DNA from: Nitrospira sp. CR1.1
Lineage (GTDB): Bacteria; Nitrospirota; Nitrospiria; Nitrospirales; Nitrospiraceae
Assembly (NCBI GenBank): GCA_014055465.1
Contig: WIAF01000010.1
Coordinates: 62,001 to 126,000, forward strand
Direction: 5' to 3'
DNA length: 64,000 bases
Shown here: piece after piece, positions 8,701-14,901 of the stretch
Position numbering within the stretch: position 1 is the stretch's first letter
How the letters are laid out: each line of letters starts with the position of its first letter
Made by a program: the position numbers and the translations under genes
The notes under the pieces: model-generated
What the model was told of the DNA's origin: nothing
Databases searched by the model: none
Seen by the model: the letters and a program-made list of their open reading frames with translations, nothing else

Positions 8701-8899
8701 ACCCAATGATCGGCTTGATGCCTGCCGCTCGGGCCTTGGTGTAGAAGGGGATTGTGCCAAAGAGATTTCCATGATCGGTGATCGCGACGGCTGGTTGCTT
8801 GAGCCATCTGACGTGTTCAATGAGGGGATCTAGAAGAGTGGCGCCATCGAGCAGGCTATAGGTGGTGTGCGTGTGCAGATGGACAAAGGGTGTTGGCAT
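5708..8899 (-). CDS. dnaE: DNA polymerase III alpha subunit (DnaE), accessory copy
   Basis: The 1063-residue replicative polymerase has four recognisable parts. The N-terminal PHP domain has an intact HLHTHTTYSLLDG metal motif at residues 7-19. The Pol3 palm has GPGRGSAAGS and the catalytic PDIDMDF at about 403-409. A helix-hairpin-helix region follows, and a C-terminal OB fold (VRIAGLITRVKRITTKRQQ). GGAG sits 7 bases before the ATG at 8899; an upstream extension to 9034 has no family resemblance. The protein ends shortly after the OB fold, so the tau-binding tail of longer DnaE proteins is reduced or absent. Its place beside a PRTRC cassette suggests an element-encoded polymerase rather than the chromosomal essential one, but that is inference. 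Confidence 0.93.
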   Translation of the reverse strand: MPTPFVHLHTHTTYSLLDGATLLDPLIEHVRWLKQPAVAITDHGNLFGTIPFYTKARAAGIKPIIGCEVYMAKGSLLDKKPPEGPRDFYHLILLAQNSLGYQNLIRLVSHGYTEGFYYKPRIDKSLLRSHSSGLIALSGCLDGEIPTLLHQEQFAFASVAAQDFLDIFGPDRFYLELQANGLHQQQRVNQGLIHVHRELGIPLVATNDCHYLKRGDADAHDLLLCIQTGTTITDTTRLRFGTDQLYVKSSEEMAEAFRELPQAITHTNLIAEQCTLEIPLHRTQLPRYNVPPPHTLDSFLETLAQQGLSARLAQHSGPLDQPKYERRLRTELLTICSMGFAGYFLIVWDIMKFARSRRIPVGPGRGSAAGSLVAYALGITELDPLAYDLLFERFLNPDRVSLPDIDMDFCMKRRQEVINYVTEKYGRDHVAQIITFGTLGAKAAIRDVGRVLEIPYDEVDTIAKLIPSQPNMTIAQALAEEPKLSAISASRPSVGNLLSVAGSLEGLARHASTHAAGLVISDTPLLKTVPLCRTTSDDIVTQFGMGELEQIGLVKFDFLGLKTLTVIDHTISLINQQSPGSRPLTLDDIPLDDAKTFALLASGRTTGVFQLESNGMRELLREFQPDRFDDITAIIALYRPGPLDLIPEFIQQKRRQCPLASNIAALEPILRTTYGVIVYQEQVMAIANTVAGFSLSQADILRRAMGKKKPEEMRALHTQFVEGAVGLGTERDAAEQLFQMITKFAGYGFNKSHAAAYALLTYRTAYLKAHNPLAYMTALMTSDFGDHEQISLYASECREMGVRLLPPDINRSETGFTIVDGAMLYGLAAIKHVGEHLATQLIRTRATGGTFASFFDLCDRVDRRIVTKRVLDALIKSGALDTLCDHRAQLSAILDDETPAKPTRSHRNVTQQTLLHFLPVESETRVLPQIPTWAPSIQLDHEREALGCYVSHHPVRVHDHQLKRLQVVPLTQLPDLPDGKEVRIAGLITRVKRITTKRQQPMAFLHLEDQDRTLEVVVFPSLYRHESGQLEPGTVIALEGILDQNDQGIKVKATRFLPLDPAA

Positions 8900-9036
8900 G
8901 ACACTCCAGATTGATGGGACGAGTTCTCCAGGCGCGGGATGAGAGTAAGCGCTCGTTGGGAGGTGGTGGCGCGGTTGGCCCTGAGCTGGGAAAGAATTGT
9001 GTACGTGTGTGCGTGGGATTCGGAGGAGGCTCAATA

Positions 9037-9252
9037 CTAGTTAGGCCTAAAAGGTAAATTTAAATCTGATAGATAAATACAGTCCTCCTCATCAAAGGAG
9101 CGAGGATCATGACGACGGAACAAAACATCATCAGAATCAAGCTGGGCGTCTTGAAACTGGCGAAGCACCTGGTCAATCGATGAAAGGCTTGTCAAGGTAA
9201 TGGATACAGTCGAGATGGCTTCTATCGATTCAAAGATCTGTAGACGACCCAT
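9037..9252 (-). CDS. Small hypothetical protein upstream of dnaE
   Basis: A 71-residue frame starts MGRLQIFESIEAISTVSITL and ends 138 bp before the dnaE start. It is acidic (FQDAQLDSDDVLFRR) and has no membrane segment. The frame extends upstream to 9402, but that part overlaps the next gene, so I use the internal ATG. No good ribosome-binding site is visible, and no family is recognised. Confidence 0.4.
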   Translation of the reverse strand: MGRLQIFESIEAISTVSITLTSLSSIDQVLRQFQDAQLDSDDVLFRRHDPRSFDEEDCIYLSDLNLPFRPN

Positions 9253-9274
9253 GGGCCCGCTGTGAAATGCAGTG

Positions 9275-9670
9275 TCATAGCTCTGTCTCACTATCCTCAC
9301 AGAGCTTGCCGCATTCCTCACACGCTTCACCCGGCATAAGCCCCGCGATACATGGGCCCGCGCACGTTGTGTGAGATTCTCCCTGTGCTGCAGCGAGAGC
9401 ATCCTGTGCGAATCTGCACGATTCTCCCTGGTCCTCTGCCCAACGGACTAAAAGTTGTAGTTGTTCATACAGTTTCGGAGCTGCAGCGATCAGGTATGCG
9501 TTCGCGAGGACCTCCTTTCTGTTGTTGAAGGGCTCAGTGATCACCGCAATCGTTAGATCCTCATCCTCGTCCTCTCGTGGCGTGACAATAGTTACCGGCC
9601 CATTGTCGCTGAGTTTTATTCGCCATAGTCCTGGCATCCATTGGGGTAGGGGCGCGTCTGCGTCTTTCAT
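9275..9670 (-). CDS. Hypothetical phage- or plasmid-type protein
   Basis: The 131-residue product starts MKDADAPLPQWMPGLWRIKL; AAAGG about 7 bases upstream favours this ATG over one nine codons earlier. The segment ANAYLIAAAPKLYEQLQLLV is a motif I associate with short phage and prophage proteins of unknown function. The C-terminus has clustered cysteines (CAGPC, ACEECGKLC) that could bind zinc. It precedes dnaE on the same strand. Its role is unknown. Confidence 0.6.
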   Translation of the reverse strand: MKDADAPLPQWMPGLWRIKLSDNGPVTIVTPREDEDEDLTIAVITEPFNNRKEVLANAYLIAAAPKLYEQLQLLVRWAEDQGESCRFAQDALAAAQGESHTTCAGPCIAGLMPGEACEECGKLCEDSETEL

Positions 9671-9962
9671 ACTGACGCCTTTCTCTTTAGTGATCATGCA
9701 CCGTCGCTCGATATTGGCGGGCTAGCCCATTCTGTTCGATTGGGCCACGCATTCACGTCAGGCTACACTTGCCGCGTGACAGTGTTCCTAGAGGCTCCTC
9801 CAGTCAGGACGGTGCCGCTCCTTCCGCGAGTGCCGCACGTGTCCGGCGAGAGGCGTTCAGTGTGGAAGATAACGCCATTTTCGCTTCAACAGGGCTCCAC
9901 TGAGAGACTGAAGGCATCAAGAGTTTGCATCGAATGCAGGCAGCGAAAGAGATGGATAGCGA

Positions 9963-10517
9963 TTACTTACGAGATGGGGGAGGGGCGTCGACTCTCTCGG
10001 GAGGGTTGTGTGGGAGGACGACTAGGGTGCCTTGGACTCCAGCTGGTACGATGTACCCCTTCTGATCCTGGCTTTGATATGCCAATGACAGGGGGACCCC
10101 TTGAAAGCCGTCAGTTTCAGAAACCACTGTTCCAGTGAAGACTCTAGTTTCAAATCCTCTAGCAGTACGGCACGTGATGGCATGGCTTCGGATGTGGATC
10201 CGATCTCGACCTGGATCTAGCCGGGCGTCGCCACTAATCGTGCAGTCTTGTACGGGAGCACTAAATAACACCAAGAGTCGTTCGTCCGGCGCCAGCCGCA
10301 GCCGGATCAGTGACCATGGAGAAGGCACGAATTCAATCGATAACGGAATTTTGGCTCCGCTTAAGACTTCAACTGCAAACCATTGATTCATCAGCTCCTG
10401 GGGGAGCGGCTGTGCGGCGTGCGTCAGACTGGCCGTAGAAATCCACAAAATACCGGAGAGGCCCCAGCGTTGAATCCAGGCGCTATAAGCGTACGGCATT
10501 TCCAAGAACGTAAGCAT
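9963..10517 (-). CDS. Probable periplasmic hypothetical protein
   Basis: The frame encodes 184 residues with a hydrophobic stretch at about 18-35 (WGLSGILWISTASLTHAAQP) that looks like a signal peptide with an AxA-type cleavage site. The mature part is beta-rich, with a cysteine pair that could form a disulphide (DCTISGDARL and AITCRTARG). No domain is recognised. It lies between the PRTRC operon (gap of 91 bp from ThiF) and dnaE on the same strand, so it may belong to the element's core genes. Confidence 0.6.
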   Translation of the reverse strand: MLTFLEMPYAYSAWIQRWGLSGILWISTASLTHAAQPLPQELMNQWFAVEVLSGAKIPLSIEFVPSPWSLIRLRLAPDERLLVLFSAPVQDCTISGDARLDPGRDRIHIRSHAITCRTARGFETRVFTGTVVSETDGFQGVPLSLAYQSQDQKGYIVPAGVQGTLVVLPHNPPERVDAPPPSRK

Positions 10518-10608
10518 TCGATGTGGATCGTCGGAGCTTGATCTTCTTTGATCGAAGTATTGTCATCTTGTATTACCGACTTTCTTTAGCGGTGTCGTAG
10601 GTTCATGG

Positions 10609-11535
10609 CTAGGAAGCCCTCCCCATAGACTTGTTTTGGTATAAGCCTAGTGCACGGGAGATTCCCGTCGAAGTAATGGCCAGGGAGCGCGCTGAGCCAG
10701 TATCCATATCGATATATGTTGCAAAACGGCGAAGGTCTTTGGTGATGACGAGTCGAAGCAGGTAGTCCGCCATGTGCGAGGCAATGATGCTATTGATCGT
10801 GAGGGATTGCGGGTCACTTAGTGCAAGTTCAGCACATGACCGCGGTTGAGTGTTGACGGGGCGACGTTCTCGTTTGAGCAATTCTGGGTGCACAAGCGCT
10901 GGCGCGGGGAGTGACTGGCACACAGTGCGCAGCTGAAAGCTCTCGTCTGGGTTAAAGTCTTTGACGACGTTACCAACTAACACTTGCCCGTGGGTGGTGA
11001 GGTTCCCACCATCAATCAGCCATGCTTGGGCATCGTTTCTGGTGTTCAATCGTGCGAGAGCTTGATGGAGGCTACGCCTAGCCCTTGCTGTGTCAACGCA
11101 ACCGAGAAGCATGGTCAGGGTGTCGTACTCAGGCTGTGCCTCTTTCTCCGAGAAATGCCGTGGAAACGCGCGAATGGGAATCCCCCAAGCGGTAGAGATT
11201 CGAAATGCTAAGGCCTCTGCTTTATTGTGTCCGATTTCTGCCTGACAGAAGTTTTGACGACGTAGGTTCTTTTCTTCAATTGTGTCCCCATCATAGAAAG
11301 TGACCTTCACCGTATCAAATAGACGGAAACACTCCCGTGCGAGGCGGGCGACGTGGATACCAAGAAACGCTCCGATGCCCCCACATCCGATTTGGATGAG
11401 ATGGAGGCGTTGGCACTGCTTAGGAAGCACATTCACGGCATGAACATGACTAAGGTCCAGGTGTGTGCTGGTGTTTTGTTCTACGCTGCGATTCCCTGCA
11501 GTGACAACCTGTCGCGATGACATCTCGCCCCTCAT
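10609..11535 (-). CDS. PRTRC system ThiF-family (E1-like) protein
   Basis: The 308-residue adenylating-enzyme homologue has the nucleotide-binding glycine motif IGCGGIGAFLG (49-59), the acidic loop YDGDTIEEKNLRRQNF with its arginine and glutamine (81-96), a lysine at 105, and LLGCVDTARAR after the fold. The late motif PRSCAELALSDPQSLTINS matches the conserved cysteine region of PRTRC ThiF proteins. E1-like enzymes adenylate the C-terminus of a ubiquitin-like partner. It overlaps the protein A stop as ATGA, so it is the last coupled gene of the cassette. The substrate is presumed to be the C protein, which is inference. Confidence 0.88.
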   Translation of the reverse strand: MRGEMSSRQVVTAGNRSVEQNTSTHLDLSHVHAVNVLPKQCQRLHLIQIGCGGIGAFLGIHVARLARECFRLFDTVKVTFYDGDTIEEKNLRRQNFCQAEIGHNKAEALAFRISTAWGIPIRAFPRHFSEKEAQPEYDTLTMLLGCVDTARARRSLHQALARLNTRNDAQAWLIDGGNLTTHGQVLVGNVVKDFNPDESFQLRTVCQSLPAPALVHPELLKRERRPVNTQPRSCAELALSDPQSLTINSIIASHMADYLLRLVITKDLRRFATYIDMDTGSARSLAITSTGISRALGLYQNKSMGRAS

Positions 11536-12149
11536 TGTCTATATGTGTCCTGAAGTGTGGGAGGTAGCTCTGCAACGAACTCCGCTGGGATTGGGATGAA
11601 ATGGCCATACAGCCCGACACGAAATGTAATGGACGGGCGAGTGGTCAACCATCCACACACACCGTATATTCGAAACCCCGTTTCGTCTTCATCGTCCACG
11701 ACAGAAAACCGTGGAGCCATGGTGTGGTGTGAGTGAATCTCGACAATGGCATGCTCGTAAGATGGACAGCGTTCAGGGGTGCTAGGTTGGACTGAGAATG
11801 GCGTACGAATCTGGTCTGGAATAGTCATGGACCAATCTGTGTCGTGTTCAAAATGAAATAGACTTTCTACGGGACCCGCCGGCTCTGCGCAGGCTCCTAG
11901 TGCCTCTTCCATCATCTCTTGGATGAACCGTTGTGGAATTCTCGGAATCGTGAGCGTCAGGCTGCCCGCAATGGGAGGAAGGCCGGCAATTGGATGTTCG
12001 ACAATTGGAAAAAGCACTGACAGTTCTCTACGTTTGCCGCGAATGAAGACCCCGTTGCCAGCCAGAACATAGTCGTAAAGGGTGGAATTGTCGGCGGGAA
12101 GTAGACAACTCGCAATGTGGTGTTTAATAAAAGGAGACGTCCTCGTCAT
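11532..12149 (-). CDS. PRTRC system protein A, JAMM/JAB metallopeptidase
   Basis: The 205-residue protein carries a complete JAMM zinc motif, H139-S-H141, seven residues, S149-x-x-D152, in EIHSHHTMAPRFSVVDDED. JAB-fold peptidases in bacterial ubiquitin-like systems remove or process the ubiquitin-like protein. The N-terminal half (LLPADNSTLYDYVLAGNGVF) fits the PRTRC A family. The gene starts 9 bp after protein B and its stop overlaps ThiF by 4 bases. The intact motif argues for an active enzyme. Confidence 0.88.
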   Translation of the reverse strand: MTRTSPFIKHHIASCLLPADNSTLYDYVLAGNGVFIRGKRRELSVLFPIVEHPIAGLPPIAGSLTLTIPRIPQRFIQEMMEEALGACAEPAGPVESLFHFEHDTDWSMTIPDQIRTPFSVQPSTPERCPSYEHAIVEIHSHHTMAPRFSVVDDEDETGFRIYGVCGWLTTRPSITFRVGLYGHFIPIPAEFVAELPPTLQDTYRQ

Positions 12150-12158
12150 ATGTGATTA

Positions 12159-12836
12159 CTACTTCCCGCTCTCCATCAGTTGACGAATGATGGCGGCAAT
12201 TGAGAGGTGAGCCGGCTCAAGATCATCGAGAGGATAGTCTTGTGCCTCAGTTGAGTGAAGTTTCGCCAGGAAGGGCAAGATATTGTCCGGATGGGTGGCG
12301 GATTTCCCATTTGCGAGATGGTCGGAAAAGTTACTATCCCAGAATAGTCGCCAGTTGTTTGCAATCGTGTTGCCGTGGGCAACCCGTGGATGGACGTTTC
12401 CGAAACAGATCGCGCCATCAGGGTACACGTTTGCAAGCGGTGCCTTGAAGAGTTTTGTTGCCGCGTGCTTCCAAAGCTTGTAGGCCCAGACGTAATAACG
12501 GGTCCCGTACCCCAGAAACAACAACCCCGGCATCGGGACGGCAAGCATTGTGTGTGGGGCCCCTCCTCCGGAAAGTCTAATGGGGTCAGCCAATGGGACC
12601 ACATATCGACCAGGGGGAAATCGGAGGAGCAGCCATGGACCTCCGGGGCCTATGCCATAGCGGCAGACATGTTCTGGGAGCCAGTCGGAATCTATCCCGG
12701 CTGATGAGAACGCATTCCTGGCAGCCTCTGGTGAAATACATTTTCTGACAACCGCTTCACCATCCTTGTATTCAAGAAGCAATTGCCCGCCGATGAAGTG
12801 CAGAGACGCGTCGTGCCACGAGCTTGCATCTCTCAT
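12159..12836 (-). CDS. PRTRC system protein B (E2-like fold)
   Basis: The 225-residue protein matches the PRTRC B plan. A mid-protein PMPGLLFLGYGTRYYVWA precedes the hallmark VYPDGAICFGNVHPR (about 140-154), where the cysteine next to glycine resembles the conserved position of prokaryotic E2 family D. The C-terminus is alpha-helical. If it acts as an E2 it would carry the ubiquitin-like protein from ThiF, but whether its cysteine is catalytic is unproven. Its start overlaps the protein F stop as ATGA and protein A follows 9 bp later. Confidence 0.8.
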   Translation of the reverse strand: MRDASSWHDASLHFIGGQLLLEYKDGEAVVRKCISPEAARNAFSSAGIDSDWLPEHVCRYGIGPGGPWLLLRFPPGRYVVPLADPIRLSGGGAPHTMLAVPMPGLLFLGYGTRYYVWAYKLWKHAATKLFKAPLANVYPDGAICFGNVHPRVAHGNTIANNWRLFWDSNFSDHLANGKSATHPDNILPFLAKLHSTEAQDYPLDDLEPAHLSIAAIIRQLMESGK

Positions 12837-13726
12837 GTTTGCGCCTCATGTGTTGCAGTACAAAGATCGGACCAGCAGCTGAAAATCGTTTCCCATGCGG
12901 ACGGATTGTCGAGTAAGGCTTTAGTCGTGCTATTCATGGCTTCTTGCATGAGTTGCGCCCGTTTCCATTGGCGAGCCAAAGCTTTGAGATCCCGTTTGTT
13001 CCATTGGTACGGGTGATCTGGTGACTCGCAGTCATAGCTAATGTCAAGGAACAGAGATCCGGTGCAGTGGCCGAGGATGTCGATGACCTGGGGAAATCCT
13101 GAAATGGGAAAGCGCCGTCTGGCACAACGTCTCCTGAAGTCAAGAAATTGAACGTTGCACCGGTGTTGAGGATTCAAAAAGCATCGTGGAATTGTAGCGT
13201 GCTCGCTGAGTTCTTCTTGAATATTCGTCCAGGTGGGGGCGTAGGAATAGTGTCCCACCCAGGCCGCTGCGATACAGATTGGAAGCGGTACCTCTTCGAA
13301 TTCCGACTCACAATCATAATTTTCCAAATGTATGGGAATGAATGGGAAGCGGTCTCGAATCCATTCGGTGTCCCAGCTATCGAGCGGGAAGTAGTGTTGC
13401 TCGACTAGTTTAATGAACTCTTCTTGAAGCTGTTCTGCGGCCTCCTTGATGCTTCGATGCGGAAGTGCGGCGGCGGCAGTGCGAAATCTCCGTGGAAAGA
13501 TCTCATGGAACGTGTTGACAATACAAAAGTCGCGCGCTCTCTCCTCCAGATATTCGAGGCATGAGGGGACCGAGATAACCTCTGTGTTTTTGAGGGATGC
13601 GAGAACAAGGTTCAACGGTGTGGAGGGCAGGTTAAAACCCAGGTGGAAGGATGCGGCTGGGCGAGCCAGGAGTGCTTGTGAGTCGCTCCTTAATGGTAGC
13701 TGTTTCTTTGTATTCCTTTTCACCAT
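12833..13726 (-). CDS. PRTRC system protein F
   Basis: The 297-residue product, starting MVKRNTKKQLPLRSDSQALL, has the composition and position of PRTRC F, between C and B. Recognisable features are LPLPICIAAAWVGHYSY-like central residues and an acidic, aromatic second half. No catalytic motif is seen and the family's function is unknown. The ATG at 13726 implies a 95-bp overlap with the C gene, unusually long; a later non-ATG start is possible. Its end is coupled to B by ATGA. Confidence 0.7.
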   Translation of the reverse strand: MVKRNTKKQLPLRSDSQALLARPAASFHLGFNLPSTPLNLVLASLKNTEVISVPSCLEYLEERARDFCIVNTFHEIFPRRFRTAAAALPHRSIKEAAEQLQEEFIKLVEQHYFPLDSWDTEWIRDRFPFIPIHLENYDCESEFEEVPLPICIAAAWVGHYSYAPTWTNIQEELSEHATIPRCFLNPQHRCNVQFLDFRRRCARRRFPISGFPQVIDILGHCTGSLFLDISYDCESPDHPYQWNKRDLKALARQWKRAQLMQEAMNSTTKALLDNPSAWETIFSCWSDLCTATHEAQT

Positions 13727-14069
13727 GCTCAATGGCGAGACGCAGCTTTTGCTGCGTGAGGAGTATGGATTCGACCTTTGTCTGGGTTGGCTGGGACTCA
13801 GCTTGATATGTCTGGTAGAGCGTGAGAGCGGGATTGACGTGGCGGGGGGACTCGATAAGCTGACGGAGGATGACATGGTAATTTCCTTTCGTTCCAGCCT
13901 GTTTCGTGAGCCTAATCGTTGTCATCCCATTCGTGTCAGTGGTTCGCTGAATGGTGGCATGGGCGGCTTGTGGGAAGAGGGGGGCGATCGCTTTGCGAAC
14001 CGCATCGTCGCTGATGGCGATTTCGGGGGGCAATTGAATTTCTTGTCCTTCAAGTTGAAGCGTAACCAT
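13632..14069 (-). CDS. PRTRC system protein C, ubiquitin-like, with C-terminal extension
   Basis: Residues 1-62 match the PRTRC C (Prok_Ub) family. The match starts with MVTLQLEGQEIQLP, continues through DDAVRKAIAPLFPQAAHATI, and ends with the family's terminal AGTKG at 58-62. Family members normally stop near here at about 70 residues. This protein continues for about 83 residues (LRQLIESPRHVNPALTLYQT and a charged, helical tail). A very strong AAAGGAG site 5 bases before the ATG at 14069 fixes the start. In a conjugation model the extension would have to be trimmed, perhaps by protein A; this is speculation. Confidence 0.8.
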   Translation of the reverse strand: MVTLQLEGQEIQLPPEIAISDDAVRKAIAPLFPQAAHATIQRTTDTNGMTTIRLTKQAGTKGNYHVILRQLIESPRHVNPALTLYQTYQAESQPTQTKVESILLTQQKLRLAIEHGEKEYKETATIKERLTSTPGSPSRILPPGF

Positions 14070-14082
14070 AAGGCTCCTTTCG

Positions 14083-14754
14083 CTACTCGAATAAGCCGGC
14101 TTGAGGAAGGGCTGTGTTTGAGGGGGAATCGTGTGAGTGTTGTTCGCGATCCGGTTTGGGTGTTGGGGCCACGGACGTGGTTTTCGCGGCGGTCGGCTTA
14201 GCAACTTTGGCTTTTCTGGCTTGCCGTTCCGCTTCGCGTTTTTTCTCCTGTTCCAGGCTTCTAGTCTGTTGCTCGGCGGCTCTTGCGTCCCGCTGGGTTT
14301 TCCGTGCCTTTAGCGCCGCAGGAAAGGTCTGCTCCCAACGTGTGAGGGCCTGACTCAGAGATTCCGGAAGGGGCAGTAAGTCGTTGAATCGTGCGGTAGT
14401 CAGCTGCGGCGGGAGGTTGTGACTTCGTACGCCGATGAGTGTGAGGCGGCCGTCAGGGTGGCGGTCCGTTGGGAGCAGCGTCATCACGATGGAGATCGTC
14501 GCGCGCTGAAAGTCATTGGAGTCCTGTTCGAGGCTAACAATCGGGTCCTGTTCATCTTCGTCGTCTTCTTCATCGCGTCGTGAGGGCGGAGGATCGGGCA
14601 CCGCCTCGGTTTTCATACCAACTGGCTCGGTGGCTAGCCGGGGCAATACTGGGGAATCATCCCCACTCTGAGACAGATCAGCAGAGGAAATATTGGTAGG
14701 TGTGCTGTTCGTAACCACTTGGGTGTGTGGAAGCAAATCGACTGTGCCAAGCAT
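14083..14754 (-). CDS. PRTRC system protein E
   Basis: The 223-residue protein holds the position directly before protein C. Its core, with VMTLLPTDRHPDGRLTLIGV and FNDLLPLPESLSQALTRWEQ, resembles PRTRC E proteins, in which a similar 'L-x-L-x-G-x-P' and amphipathic helix occur. The N-terminus is disordered and acidic, and the C-terminus is a highly charged helix (EQEKKREAERQARKAKVAKP), probably coiled coil. Its function is unknown. The gap to the C gene is 13 bp, so the two are cotranscribed. Confidence 0.65.
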   Translation of the reverse strand: MLGTVDLLPHTQVVTNSTPTNISSADLSQSGDDSPVLPRLATEPVGMKTEAVPDPPPSRRDEEDDEDEQDPIVSLEQDSNDFQRATISIVMTLLPTDRHPDGRLTLIGVRSHNLPPQLTTARFNDLLPLPESLSQALTRWEQTFPAALKARKTQRDARAAEQQTRSLEQEKKREAERQARKAKVAKPTAAKTTSVAPTPKPDREQHSHDSPSNTALPQAGLFE

Positions 14755-14901
14755 GGGGGCCTCATTATGGTGTGCACAACGCAGGAGGGATCGTGAGGCG
14801 GTGGCTATTGTTTTGGTAGGCGCTGTCTCAAGGACTGGAGTGGGATGGGGAGAAGCTGTTGGTTGAGAAGGTCGGATTATCTTTGCAGGGGGCCGCGTAA
14901 G

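Noticed and set aside
9740-10138. 132-codon plus-strand frame
   Set aside because: It overlaps the exported-protein gene on the minus strand, lacks a ribosome-binding site and has no family-like sequence.
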